Shown here in pieces: positions 35,637-44,996 of a stretch of DNA of 64,000 nt; within the stretch, counting starts at the first letter, position 1, and the number at the start of each line of letters is the position of its first letter. Where the stretch lies: the NCBI GenBank assembly GCA_964445695.1, contig CAYULF010000016.1, positions 1 to 64,000 on the forward strand, read 5' to 3'. The notes beneath the pieces are model-generated. The model was given only the letters and a program-made list of their open reading frames with translations, was not told where the DNA came from and did no database searches. Made by a program: the position numbers and the translations under genes. Source of the stretch: JAUIKM01 sp964445695. GTDB lineage: Bacteria; Bacteroidota; Ignavibacteria; Kapaibacteriales; UBA7675.

Positions 35637-37085
35637 TCAGATCGTAAGACGCAGAACCGGCGAAATCATGAAAAAGTGGTCGGACTCGAAGTAGCGCGTG
35701 CTGCGCAGCGGCTGTGCGTACTTGCCTTCCAGATAGAAGAAACGGCCAAAGAGCGGAATGTACACGCGGCCCAACAGAATCTGGTTCGAGTACTGTGCGG
35801 AAATCCCGAAGGGAAATGCCGCCTGGCTGCGGTATTCGACCTTGGCGTAGACCCAGTCGCCGAATTCCTTGTTTTTGTACGTGCGCAGGCCTTGTACGCC
35901 TTCCGTCGTGATCTGGGAGATGCGCTCATCGTCGATGAAGAACGCCGCTTCGCGCACTTCCGCGTAGGAAATACCGAGGTCAAAACGGAAGTAGTTTTCA
36001 GGTACCGCCGGATCCAGCCACAGGTGGTAAAAACCCGTGATCTGACCCGTTCCGCGCAGGATCGGCGCAACCGACAGCACGTCGAACGGACGATCTACCA
36101 GCAGCACTTCGCGGCTGCGACCGTCGTTGACGGGGAACAGCGCATAGGTGCCCGGATCAATTCCGTCGGTGCCGAGTCCGGCAAACGGAAGGTTCAGCTC
36201 AACGTGCAGACCCGCTTCCGGGTGCATCGGCGCATGAAAATCCAGACCGGCAAAAAACTTGCCGCCGGGACCGGCGTTGAGACGACGATCTTTGACCCAG
36301 TCAAATACGCCGCTGGTACCGTCTTCCAGTCCGGTCGAAAGACGATAGGCGCCGCCGATCCAGACATCAATCAGGTGCGGAATCGGTTTGCGCGTGCGCG
36401 GGTCCGTGTTTTCGTACAACGGGCGGCGCAGGCTGGCGGTAGCCTCACCGGCAGACCAGAAGTGGTAACCCACAGCGTCGTTGCCGATGTGAGAGCGCAG
36501 CCAGAAACCGGATTCGCCGACTTTGACCGCCTGGTCAAACGCTGAAAGCGTAAAGGCGTGGTTTACGTTCGTCGGCTCCAGGAAGTCCGTGATAACCTCG
36601 TGCTGATATTGCGTCAGCGGCTGGTCTTTCGGAATCTCGTTGAAGCAGTACGTGCGCTCGCCGTAGTCGTTGATAAATCCTTTGTACGGGCCGCTGAAGA
36701 TGATCTCGCCGCTGACGATCCCTGCCAGGCTTTCCATGTAGGAATCAATTTCAGAAGCGGTCATGTGGCATTGGCCGCATTCGACCAGGAGCAACTGATA
36801 GGGTTCGTAGGGGTCGTCAATGGATTTTGGCGCCGCCGTCACAACGATGTCGTTGACGTCGAGGCTGTCGGCCGGAAAACCGTGCAGTATAAAGACCTGC
36901 TCAATCTGAATTTGCAGGTCGTACTCACAAAGACTCCAGCGCGGAAAGTATCCGACGATGTTCGAGTCGAGCGTCGTCAGGGCGCTGACCAACTGCTTGC
37001 GGCTTTGGGGAGGATTGGCCTCGCTGTGAATCGGCATCGAGACCATGCACGCTACCGCAGCCAGAAAGACAAGTGCACGTTTCAT
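35637..37085 (-). CDS. Exported outer-membrane-like protein with a CXXCH motif
   Basis: A 482-residue protein: signal peptide MKRALVFLAAVACMVSMPIH (cleavage near residue 23), then a soluble part containing ECGQCH at residues 102-107, a canonical c-type haem attachment motif, followed by MTASEIDSYMESLAGIVSGEI. The remaining ~330 residues are rich in alternating strands and aromatic residues and end in FFMISPVLRLTI, like a beta-barrel terminal strand. It might be a haem-bearing outer-membrane protein, or the motif may be structural. ATG 37,085 chosen at the signal peptide. It is third in the block from 41,407. Confidence 0.6.
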   Translation of the reverse strand: MKRALVFLAAVACMVSMPIHSEANPPQSRKQLVSALTTLDSNIVGYFPRWSLCEYDLQIQIEQVFILHGFPADSLDVNDIVVTAAPKSIDDPYEPYQLLLVECGQCHMTASEIDSYMESLAGIVSGEIIFSGPYKGFINDYGERTYCFNEIPKDQPLTQYQHEVITDFLEPTNVNHAFTLSAFDQAVKVGESGFWLRSHIGNDAVGYHFWSAGEATASLRRPLYENTDPRTRKPIPHLIDVWIGGAYRLSTGLEDGTSGVFDWVKDRRLNAGPGGKFFAGLDFHAPMHPEAGLHVELNLPFAGLGTDGIDPGTYALFPVNDGRSREVLLVDRPFDVLSVAPILRGTGQITGFYHLWLDPAVPENYFRFDLGISYAEVREAAFFIDDERISQITTEGVQGLRTYKNKEFGDWVYAKVEYRSQAAFPFGISAQYSNQILLGRVYIPLFGRFFYLEGKYAQPLRSTRYFESDHFFMISPVLRLTI

Positions 37086-37215
37086 ATAGTTCGCTTTAAT
37101 CATAATATCTGAGTGAGAGTCTGTTCGCGATATAGGGGTTGAATCGTGGGGCGCGTCACCTGTCCGGCGGAACGCTCATGCGCTCCCGTACAAATTCCGC
37201 AGCCCCGGCTGCAGT

Positions 37216-38961
37216 TTACCAGTTGTAAAGCACTCGTACGGAAGGCAGGAAAACACTGCCCGGTTCCCAGGCGTGCTCATCGCGTAACGCGGCCGCAAAA
37301 CCGCGCGCATCCAGCTTGACCCTGACCTGATCCGATACAGGAATCTGCAACCAGATGTTGCCCCAAATCGCCTCGTCAAAGTACTGCACGCCAAAACCGA
37401 ATGGCGTCGTCTCCGCCAGCCCCATGAACTCGATGCGGCCGGAAATGCCGCCGCGCGTTTCATTACCCTGCTCGCGGAACTCTACAACGTCCTCAAATTC
37501 GCTGTTCTGATCCAGTTCATATCGCCAGTCTTCAATCGTGTAGACCGTACCACCAACGCCAAAACGGAACAGATAGTCGTCGTCGACGGCCACCGCAAAG
37601 GTGTAGTGCGCCTGTGCGTTAAAGCGAATGAAGTAGTCCAGATCGTTGGGATCTTCGAAAAACGTGAACGGATCGGTGTCGCGATCCTTATACGATGCCG
37701 GTTCGGCGTCACCCAGAACATAACCGAACGACGCGCTGAAAATACCGCTTTTCGGAATAACTTTGATCGGGAAGTCCATCTTGCCGTTGATCCCGAAGCT
37801 GCCATGCGTCAGCATTCGATCCGCGCCGAGATCTTCGGAAAGCGTCGCCCATCCCGACGTCGGCAGAATCACACCCAGCTTGACATTGCTCCAGATTGCG
37901 TTCAGCGCCACGCGCTCCGACCACAGACCGGGGTAGTTGATCTCGTCGATGCCGTATTTCAGCTCAACGCCGTACTTCGGCAGATAGTTATTCAGAATGG
38001 GCTGATATGCGTCCGCTTCCGCCGCTTCCAGTTCTTCGCCGCTCAGGTCGTTGCCTTCATCATCCTGCGGCGGATAGTAGTACGGGTCCTCGTAGCGACG
38101 GTAACTGATCTCGTCCACGCCGACAACCAGAAGGTTTTCGCGGTAGATGTCCGACGGCTCGCCGTTGGAAATGCGCAGGTACTGCTGAATGTCCTCCGGC
38201 GAAACATTGGCGGAGTTGCGCTCAAGCGGCGCGGATTTACCGAAGACCTGCGGGTAGAAGTTCGTCTGCCCAAGACCCTGCAGTTCGGCCGTGATGTTCG
38301 AGTAGTCGCGCTGCACGATGGCGTTTTCAACGTAATCGTACAGGTTGGCAGCGCCAAGGCTCGAATCGATTTCGTAGGCCTTGAGCTCGTCGATGGTCAG
38401 GATGTCCGTCGGAGCAACCGTGTTGAGGTTGTCCTCCGCTTTTTCCTTGCCTTTGCTCGATTGAATCAGCGAGATGATCGTCGGCGTTACGCCCTGCGGC
38501 GCGCGCGTGGTAACGAGGTAGACGTCCTCAATGCGACGCTTGACCCCGCCATCCTTGATTTTGGCTTCGATGACCGCCTGAATGTCGGGCGTCAGACGAA
38601 TACCGAGTCCCTGCAGCTGCCTGACAACATCCTGGAAGTTGCGGCTGCGCTGTACGGCCGCGTCGATAGCGCGGATCGTGGCGTCGTCGACTTTGGCCAG
38701 AATTGCCGGATCGACTTCTTCAGCTTCGTCGCTCGTCGTCAGCAGCTTTTTTACGGTGCTGACGCTCGGCGCTTGCAGACGCAGTACCCAGATGTCGCTG
38801 TAGCGATAGTACTTGAGCTTCTGCACCAGGGGCCTGATGTCGTTCTGAGCAAACAGGTCGCCGCTCAGGAACATCAGTGCCGCCAGTGCGGCCGTTATCG
38901 CGGGAATCAGACGGCGGGGGCCTGCAGCCTTTGCCGCGCGGACTTTTTGTGCTTGAATCAT
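37216..38961 (-). CDS. Exported protein with soluble helical domain and C-terminal beta-barrel-like region
   Basis: A 581-residue protein. The signal peptide (LIPAITAALAALMFLSGDLFA, cleavage after FAQ near residue 39) is followed by a helical N-domain with KLKYYRYSDIWVLRLQAPSVS and repeated VxAxI patterns. Beta-strand-rich sequence fills the last ~250 residues (GVELKYGIDEINYPGLWSER, ends SVFLPSVRVLYNW). No family recognised. The long frame upstream to 39,144 overlaps the GldM-like gene end; ATG 38,961 at the signal peptide is chosen. Directly follows the GldM-like gene. Confidence 0.6.
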   Translation of the reverse strand: MIQAQKVRAAKAAGPRRLIPAITAALAALMFLSGDLFAQNDIRPLVQKLKYYRYSDIWVLRLQAPSVSTVKKLLTTSDEAEEVDPAILAKVDDATIRAIDAAVQRSRNFQDVVRQLQGLGIRLTPDIQAVIEAKIKDGGVKRRIEDVYLVTTRAPQGVTPTIISLIQSSKGKEKAEDNLNTVAPTDILTIDELKAYEIDSSLGAANLYDYVENAIVQRDYSNITAELQGLGQTNFYPQVFGKSAPLERNSANVSPEDIQQYLRISNGEPSDIYRENLLVVGVDEISYRRYEDPYYYPPQDDEGNDLSGEELEAAEADAYQPILNNYLPKYGVELKYGIDEINYPGLWSERVALNAIWSNVKLGVILPTSGWATLSEDLGADRMLTHGSFGINGKMDFPIKVIPKSGIFSASFGYVLGDAEPASYKDRDTDPFTFFEDPNDLDYFIRFNAQAHYTFAVAVDDDYLFRFGVGGTVYTIEDWRYELDQNSEFEDVVEFREQGNETRGGISGRIEFMGLAETTPFGFGVQYFDEAIWGNIWLQIPVSDQVRVKLDARGFAAALRDEHAWEPGSVFLPSVRVLYNW

Positions 38962-39097
38962 CGCGCTCTTTACGTAAGTATGAATGATAGTTCTGTTCTT
39001 TGTGATTACTTGTCTCGCCCGCTGGGCGCCTGGCGGCTCTTCCTCTTCATGCCTCCAGGCTTCTGCGCGTCGGGTCCCCCTTCCCCGGGAACCGCCA

Positions 39098-41407
39098 TCA
39101 ACGCCTGCGCGGCGGCGGGCGACGTCCCGCAGGTCCGCCTCCACGTGTCCTGGCTACCTCATGCGAAATCGTCACGTTGAACGTTCCGACCGCCGGCGAT
39201 GATGTCACGCCGTTGATCGAGTTGCGAACCGTCGTGGATAGACTGATATCAACATAGCCGGAAATCTCTTCGTCGCGACCAAGGTCGCCTTCAAAATTGA
39301 TGTTGACCGTGTACATGCCGTCGCCCTGGTCTTCCACGTAACTTTCCGTCGGCTGGAAGTCCGGTGCAAGCGAAGCCGTGATTTCACCAACTTCGGGCAT
39401 GGACAATTCATCCGGTTTGGACGTCACGGCGGAGGTGTCCACAATCGCCGGCACGACGCGAATGTCGCGAAGACTGAGTGTGAATTTCTTCGTGCTCGTT
39501 CCGGACGTCTTGGTCGTTACACGCGTGAAGTCGAATGAAGGCGGTTCCTGATTGATTGTCTTCGTCGCCGCAGGATACAGATCAACTTCTTCGTTGGTGT
39601 AGGGCGAAATCCAGGTGATCCGCAGGCTGGCCGTTTTGGCCGAAGCCGGAATCTTCATGATCTGGCTCAGACCATAGGTCGGCGCCGTCTGCTCAAGCGA
39701 GTTGAGCCCCGCATATGTGCGGAACTGGTTGGCGGGGATTTTCCCTTCGCTGGTCGGCGTCGCCTCAACAGTAAGAGCGTAGCCGTAGTACAGGCTGTTC
39801 ATCTTGAAGTCGAGATCGTTTTTGCTGTCCTGCGTCAGACCCGTCGGATAGACTTCCAGCGGGGTGACTTCTTCTTTGACTTTGCTGGCGTTTTTCTGCA
39901 CGACTTGAATCGTGTAGTTGCCCGGCTCCAGCGTGCGGTCCGCAATAGCCTTGTACAGCTTCTTGCCGCCGCGCACCGATTCGGAAGCGCTGCCCGCATC
40001 AGCCACCGCGCCGATCGGCTCGATCGAGAGCGGAATCTGCTGGCCGCTGGCCGTCAGAATGATACCGGTCGGTACATTGTTGCCCTGGAACGGACCCGAC
40101 GTAAAGGTGAAGGCCGGACGCAGTTTGTCAAAGTAGAACACGCCTTCGGGCGGCAGGTCAACATAGGGATCGGCAATATTCATCGGCGGTTTGATCACGC
40201 GGATGTCGATCTCTTTGGTGCCCTGGTTCTGCTGGAAGAAGTCAGACATGTTCGGCGCCAGCAGCTTGCCGATATAACCGTAGAGGTCGATCTGGGACAT
40301 CAGGCGCGTAGCCTCGTTGTCGTCGTCGAACTCGCCGGCTACGCGGCGCTCGCTCACGCGATCTTTTGCCTCTTCCAATTGACGGTCGTATTCCGCCGCT
40401 ACTTGACGCACAGCTACTTCGTCGCCGTGCGCTTCAAACAGCATCTCAGCCGACGGAACGCCGAGGCCTTCCAGGCGCTTGGTCAGTTCCTTGTGAACCG
40501 TTTTCAGTTCTTTCACTTTCAACTGCACCGTGCCGATGTTGACTTTGGCATCGTCGGGTACGGCGTCGATCGTCAGCATGTCGGCATCTGCACCGCCCAG
40601 ACCGAGAATCTTGTTCGTGCGCGAACCGAAGCGAAGTTTGTACCAGCCCGGTTTCTGCGGCGCCTGAAAGCGCACCACAAACACGCGTTTTTTCAGTTTG
40701 TTGTCGTCCTTGGCAGCCAGTTCCATGGTCGAATTCTGATCGTACCAGAACACGCTGTCGGCTTTGATGGCTTCAGGTGGCGCGTGTGCCGACAGATCAC
40801 CGATTGCATGCGTAAAGTCGCTGTACATCGGTTCTTCCCAGGAGTGCGTGGCCCCTGTGTCCAGTTCCAGACGGCGCACCATCTGCAGACGCCAGTAGTC
40901 GCCATCGATCTCGTCGCCGATGATTTGTCCCTCTTCGTTCAGATTGATCAATTCAAGCGAGTCGCTCGACGGAAACGTCGGCGATTGTTCGGGATCGAGG
41001 CTGGGATGGAAAAAGATCTGATATTCCAGCTCTTCCACGTTGGCGAGCCGGATGTTTGTGCGGTATTTCTCGTGATAGTCTTCCTTCGTCGGGTCGAGAT
41101 CCTCATGGCCTGAAATGTCCGTCACGCCGACTTCGATCTCGTATTCGCGGTCCTGGCGAATCTCCGGACCGTCGCCCATTTTGACTTCCTGCAGCGTGAT
41201 TTCGTCTTTCGGTTTTGTACTGATGCCTTCGCTGCCTGCGCCCGTTTGCAACTGGGAGAGAATGCTCTCCACAATGCGCATCGTTTCTTTCTGCTTCTGG
41301 ATAAGGTGTTCTTCGGCTTCGTCACGCTCTACGATGATGATCAGAAGCTCGAGAATCACAGCGAGGTAAAGTACAAAGTAGACCTTCCCCGCACCGCCTT
41401 GTGCCAT
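39098..41407 (-). CDS. GldM/PorM-like membrane-anchored periplasmic protein
   Basis: A 769-residue protein with one N-terminal transmembrane helix (KVYFVLYLAVILELLIIIVE, residues 8-27) containing a Glu in the membrane, then a coiled-coil start (RDEAEEHLIQKQKETMRIV) and a long periplasmic region of beta-sandwich-like domains. The C-terminus is Gly/Pro/Arg-rich. The layout of one N-terminal TM plus stacked periplasmic domains matches GldM/PorM, the T9SS motor partner of GldL, but the sequence is far from the flavobacterial form and it is longer (usual ~510). The assignment is inference. It heads a minus-strand block of envelope genes; gldL is not adjacent. The 533-base gap up to the next gene (41,408-41,940) holds its promoter region (TATACAAT near 41,430 on the minus strand) and an AT-rich stretch at 41,695-41,775. 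Confidence 0.5.
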   Translation of the reverse strand: MAQGGAGKVYFVLYLAVILELLIIIVERDEAEEHLIQKQKETMRIVESILSQLQTGAGSEGISTKPKDEITLQEVKMGDGPEIRQDREYEIEVGVTDISGHEDLDPTKEDYHEKYRTNIRLANVEELEYQIFFHPSLDPEQSPTFPSSDSLELINLNEEGQIIGDEIDGDYWRLQMVRRLELDTGATHSWEEPMYSDFTHAIGDLSAHAPPEAIKADSVFWYDQNSTMELAAKDDNKLKKRVFVVRFQAPQKPGWYKLRFGSRTNKILGLGGADADMLTIDAVPDDAKVNIGTVQLKVKELKTVHKELTKRLEGLGVPSAEMLFEAHGDEVAVRQVAAEYDRQLEEAKDRVSERRVAGEFDDDNEATRLMSQIDLYGYIGKLLAPNMSDFFQQNQGTKEIDIRVIKPPMNIADPYVDLPPEGVFYFDKLRPAFTFTSGPFQGNNVPTGIILTASGQQIPLSIEPIGAVADAGSASESVRGGKKLYKAIADRTLEPGNYTIQVVQKNASKVKEEVTPLEVYPTGLTQDSKNDLDFKMNSLYYGYALTVEATPTSEGKIPANQFRTYAGLNSLEQTAPTYGLSQIMKIPASAKTASLRITWISPYTNEEVDLYPAATKTINQEPPSFDFTRVTTKTSGTSTKKFTLSLRDIRVVPAIVDTSAVTSKPDELSMPEVGEITASLAPDFQPTESYVEDQGDGMYTVNINFEGDLGRDEEISGYVDISLSTTVRNSINGVTSSPAVGTFNVTISHEVARTRGGGPAGRRPPPRRR

Positions 41408-41940
41408 AAATACTTCTCCGCAGACTATTGTATAGTGTTCTGAAAATTTTCGAAGTTGAGATCAGGTTCTCGTAGCAGCGTGAGCGCTCCCGTCCGGCGC
41501 ATTTTGTGCTTTGTGCTTCCGGTGTAATCCGTTGCCCTGCGTAAAGTCACACGTAACAACGGGATTGATGAACTGGGCTTCAGAGATTTTGAGTTACCTG
41601 ATTGATGCGTTGATCTGTTGACGCCGCGGCGAAAACATGCTTACGACCCGGACTCAGGCGCGGCGCCATGATATAGTTGCCCCGTTAGGGCGAAAACTTT
41701 AATACTATCATCTTTTGAAACAAAAATCAAGCCGGATTTTGCCAAAAGACAATTTTGCGCTATCAAAATTTGCCGTCCGCGCTCGTCCTGTGCAATCAAA
41801 ACCCTAACTTGTTGCGTCTAATCCGCCGATAGAATTTCTGCCGGCGGGATAGTCAATCCCGGTCGCGCAATTTGGTCACATGCACCGCGCTTATTTGTAC
41901 GCTGCGCGGCGCCCGTTCATCCCAAAGTTCCATGGTCAAC

Positions 41941-42420
41941 ATGAAAACTCCATCCGTCCTCAATAATCCCGTCCTGGTCGCCGCCGCCCGACTGGTGCTC
42001 GGCATGGTCTTCCTCGTTGCCGCCGTCGCCAAAATCGCCGACCCCGACACCTTCGCCAAATCCATCATCGGCTACGAAATGCTGCCCTACGGCCTGACCA
42101 ATCTCGTGGCCATCTTCATTCCATGGCTGGAAGTCATCTGCGGCCTCTTTGTCATATTCGGCGTACGGCTGCGCGTCAGCGCCGGACTGATTCTCGGCAT
42201 GCTCCTCGTTTTTACCACCGCCATCGTTATCGCCGTTCTCCAGGGCAAAGACCTCAGCTGCGGTTGTTTCGGCGACGCCAGCGACTCCAAAATCGGCTGG
42301 CCCAAGGTGCTCGAAAATGTCGGCCTGATGCTGCTGGCATTATATATCGTCCTTTTTCCCAACGATCGCATCGGCCTCGTTCCGCAGGCCGATTCACACG
42401 CACAGCAGGCCGCCGGCTAA
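41941..42420 (+). CDS. MauE/DoxX family redox-associated membrane protein
   Basis: A 159-residue inner-membrane protein with four transmembrane segments: VAAARLVLGMVFLVAAVAK, LVAIFIPWLEVICGLFVIFG, GLILGMLLVFTTAIVIAVL and ENVGLMLLALYIVLF. The CGCFGD motif in the loop after segment 3 is typical of the MauE/DoxX group, which takes part in disulfide or methylamine dehydrogenase maturation. ATG 41,941 (MKTPSVL) is chosen; ATG 41,932 three codons upstream is possible. Confidence 0.75.
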   Translation: MKTPSVLNNPVLVAAARLVLGMVFLVAAVAKIADPDTFAKSIIGYEMLPYGLTNLVAIFIPWLEVICGLFVIFGVRLRVSAGLILGMLLVFTTAIVIAVLQGKDLSCGCFGDASDSKIGWPKVLENVGLMLLALYIVLFPNDRIGLVPQADSHAQQAAG

Positions 42421-42495
42421 CCGTAACTGCTTTCCCTAAAACACTTTACCGCAACAACTCTTGAGCGCTGCGCCCTGCTCCGCATGGCTGGCTTG

Positions 42496-42517
42496 TTCTT
42501 TTTGTTCGTCGCCGGGA
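42496..42517 (+). repeat. Short dispersed motif TTCTTTTTGTTCGTCGCCGG
   Basis: Plus-oriented copy of the intergenic motif, 75 bases after the DoxX stop, followed by a GCCGGGAG...CTCCGGC hairpin. In the same 532-base gap (42,421-42,952) a short stretch at 42,611-42,629 resembles the first bases of the 259-bp repeat, and CAACAAACAAGAGGG at 42,785 resembles the reverse motif. Confidence 0.5.
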
Positions 42518-42917
42518 GTTCAAGCTCCGGCCGGCGCGTGAAGGATATTTTTGCCGCCGCACACGCGGGCTTGACACTTAAACGCTGCGATTATCCACGA
42601 ATATTGACCGCTTGACCACGCTCCGTGGACTTTGGCGTTTTTGCGCTTGTATTCGGACTTGCCTCTTCACACTTTGACCCTCGCAGGCCGGCGCTCCACG
42701 GCCGGGGGCAAACCCCGCGCTCCACGCCGCCGACATGTAAACGCAAAAAACTGCTCGCGCGCGGACCGCACGCCGGCAACTCAACAACAAACAAGAGGGA
42801 AAAACAAGCCGCCCGACCGCCGCTCCGCGGGGGGAGAAGGCGAAGTGTCCGGGCCGCCGCGCTGCGGCATGCCGACCGAAAAACGTATCTTGGGACCGGA
42901 AATCCGGAGCAGGGAAC

Positions 42918-42956
42918 ATGAAAAAACGCGCCAGAGTCGGAAAAAACAGCCCATGA
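42918..42956 (+). other. Possible 12-codon leader ORF coupled to the metallopeptidase gene
   Basis: ATG 42,918, preceded by AGGGA at 5 bases, opens a frame MKKRARVGKNSP with its stop overlapping the ATG 42,953 of the next gene (ATGA). A TAnnTTTG-like element (TATCTTGG, one mismatch) lies at about 42,886-42,893. Translation of the short frame could feed ribosomes to the downstream start. Confidence 0.35.
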
Positions 42957-43699
42957 GTTCTGCCAGGATCGTGGAACAGATCGACGATATCAGCTACGAA
43001 ATCCGGCGAACCCGCAATGCCAAGCGCATCAGCCTGCGCATCGCCGACGACGGCCGCGTCTGGGTGTCGATGCCGCCGCGCGTACCCCTTCGTGAAGCGC
43101 GTGAGTTCGTGCGCGAGCACGTCGGCAAAATCCGCGAACACCTCGATGCCGGGCGCAAGCGACGCGACCGCATTCTGGACGAAAAGGAAGCGCTGCGCCT
43201 GCCGTATAAAGGCGCCTGGTATGCGGTGGAGCTGCTGAGCGACGAAGGACCCGAAATGGTGCGGCTGCCGCGCGACGACGAGCACTTGATTATCCGCGTC
43301 GCGGCGGATGTGCCGGAGGAAGATCGACGCCGATTGGCAATTGTGCAGTGGCAGAATCGCATGATCGACGCGGCCAACCGCGAATTGCCGCAGCGCACCG
43401 TCGAACTGGCGAACCGCCACGAGCTGCTGGTGCGGCGCATTCGCATACGGGACCAGCGCAGCCGCTGGGGCTCCTGCTCCAAGGCCAACAAATCCGTCAA
43501 CCTGAACTGGCGTTGCGTGCTTTTTCCCGACGATGTGCGCGACTACCTGATCCTGCACGAATTGGCGCACCTGCTGCACGCCGATCATTCGGTTGACTTC
43601 TGGAATCAGGTCGGCGAGTGGTGTGCGGACTACCGCCGGTGTGACAACTGGATAACCGCGCACGGCCCCAGGTTGATGGAAGTAACGCGCGTCCTGTGA
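42953..43699 (+). CDS. YgjP-like M48-family zinc metallopeptidase
   Basis: A 248-residue cytoplasmic protein of the YgjP/SprT-like (DUF45) group. The zinc motif HELAHLLHADHSVDFWNQVGEW is present as HELAH with a later H, and the family block RDQRSRWGSCSKANKSVNLNWR precedes it. Its E. coli relative UpfP/YgjP is a metal-dependent peptidase of unclear substrate. The frame is open much further upstream but ATG 42,953 is the first start matching the family's length. Confidence 0.82.
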   Translation: MSSARIVEQIDDISYEIRRTRNAKRISLRIADDGRVWVSMPPRVPLREAREFVREHVGKIREHLDAGRKRRDRILDEKEALRLPYKGAWYAVELLSDEGPEMVRLPRDDEHLIIRVAADVPEEDRRRLAIVQWQNRMIDAANRELPQRTVELANRHELLVRRIRIRDQRSRWGSCSKANKSVNLNWRCVLFPDDVRDYLILHELAHLLHADHSVDFWNQVGEWCADYRRCDNWITAHGPRLMEVTRVL

Positions 43700-43861
43700 A
43701 CGCCCGCGCCATGGACCCACGGCGGAAAAACGGACGATGTGGCCCGAATCCTCAGCTATCGGCCGCATCTCATTGTTCAGGTGTGTGAAAATTTTAGCTT
43801 GTGATTTTTCCCGGCGCGCAGTGCGCCGTTCAACCATTTATTCTCCGTCCGGGGTAGCAAA

Positions 43862-44983
43862 ATGAGTGATTCACCAGGTTCAAAAAACACGTCAGCGTTT
43901 AAACACAAGGACCAATACTATCGCGATTACCTGCAGCTCGACACGATTCTGAATGCACAACACATGGTGAGCTCGGAACCGGGCAACATCGAAGCGCATG
44001 ATGAGATGCTGTTCATCATCACGCACCAGGCCTACGAGCTGTGGTTCAAACAGGTCTTGTTTGAAGTCGGAGCCGTCATCGGCATCTTCAGTCAGGACAA
44101 TGTCGCGGAAAAAGACGTCGCGCTGGCGCACCACTACCTGAATCGCATCAACCGCATCATGCCGGTGCTCATCAGTCAGTTCGACATCATTGAAACGATG
44201 ACGCCGGGCGCATTCACCGATTTCCGATCATATCTGAATCCGGCCAGCGGATTCCAGAGCCTGCAATTTCGACAGTTGGAAATCGGCCTCGGACTGCGAG
44301 CGGCCGAACGACGCGAATTCGGCGGTCAAACATTTCACTCGCGGCTCGACCAGCGCGACCGCGACGCGGCGCACAAGGCAACGGAGCAGGCTTCGCTGCT
44401 GGAAGTCATGATCAAGTGGCTAGAACGCATGCCTTTCCTTGAGCACAAGGACTTTACCTTCAGCGAGGCGCTCAAAAACGTCGTGCACGAGATGTACGAA
44501 GCCGACCGCGAGCGTCTGCGCAATTCCGATTCGCCTGCGGACGGCATCCAGCAACAGCTCGACCAGATCGACAAAACGGAAGCCGGCTTCGACGCTCTCT
44601 TCGACGCCGAAAAGTTTGAGGAGCTGCGCCGTGAGGGCAACCTGCGCCTTTCAATGCGCGCCTCGCACGCCGTGCTGTTTATCTTTCTTTACAAGGACTA
44701 TCCGCTGCTGCAGATGCCTTACCGCCTGCTGACGCAGTTGATCGAGCTGGACGAAAACATGGCGATCTGGCGCTTCAGACACGCCCAGATGGTTTCGCGT
44801 ATGATCGGCTCAAAGATCGGAACGGGCGGTTCTTCCGGCCACTCCTACCTGATCATGACGGCCGACAAACACCGCGTTTTTACTGAAATCAGCAATATCA
44901 GCTCCTACCTGATACCCAGCCAGTTTATTCCCGCCCTGCCGGCCGGGCTCGCCAGAAAACTGGAGTTCAATTTCGAATCCTGA
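43862..44983 (+). CDS. kynA: Tryptophan 2,3-dioxygenase
   Basis: A 373-residue haem enzyme opening the indole ring of tryptophan to N-formylkynurenine. Family motifs: YRDYLQLDTILNAQ, HDEMLFIITHQAYELWFKQ (substrate pocket), GFQSLQFRQLEIGLG, the haem ligand His in WRFRHAQMVSRMIG (about residue 307) and GTGGSSGHSYL. The ATG is preceded by GGGGTA. No other kynurenine-pathway gene is near. The next gene starts 13 bases later. Confidence 0.93.
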   Translation: MSDSPGSKNTSAFKHKDQYYRDYLQLDTILNAQHMVSSEPGNIEAHDEMLFIITHQAYELWFKQVLFEVGAVIGIFSQDNVAEKDVALAHHYLNRINRIMPVLISQFDIIETMTPGAFTDFRSYLNPASGFQSLQFRQLEIGLGLRAAERREFGGQTFHSRLDQRDRDAAHKATEQASLLEVMIKWLERMPFLEHKDFTFSEALKNVVHEMYEADRERLRNSDSPADGIQQQLDQIDKTEAGFDALFDAEKFEELRREGNLRLSMRASHAVLFIFLYKDYPLLQMPYRLLTQLIELDENMAIWRFRHAQMVSRMIGSKIGTGGSSGHSYLIMTADKHRVFTEISNISSYLIPSQFIPALPAGLARKLEFNFES

Positions 44984-44996
44984 GCGGAGGAAGCGG

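Noticed and set aside
37606..39180. 524-residue plus-strand frame
   Set aside because: It is antisense to the 581-residue exported protein gene, with no domain, and reflects codon bias of the true gene.
42578..43837. 419-residue minus-strand frame
   Set aside because: Antisense to the metallopeptidase gene, which has clear zinc motifs; the shadow has none.
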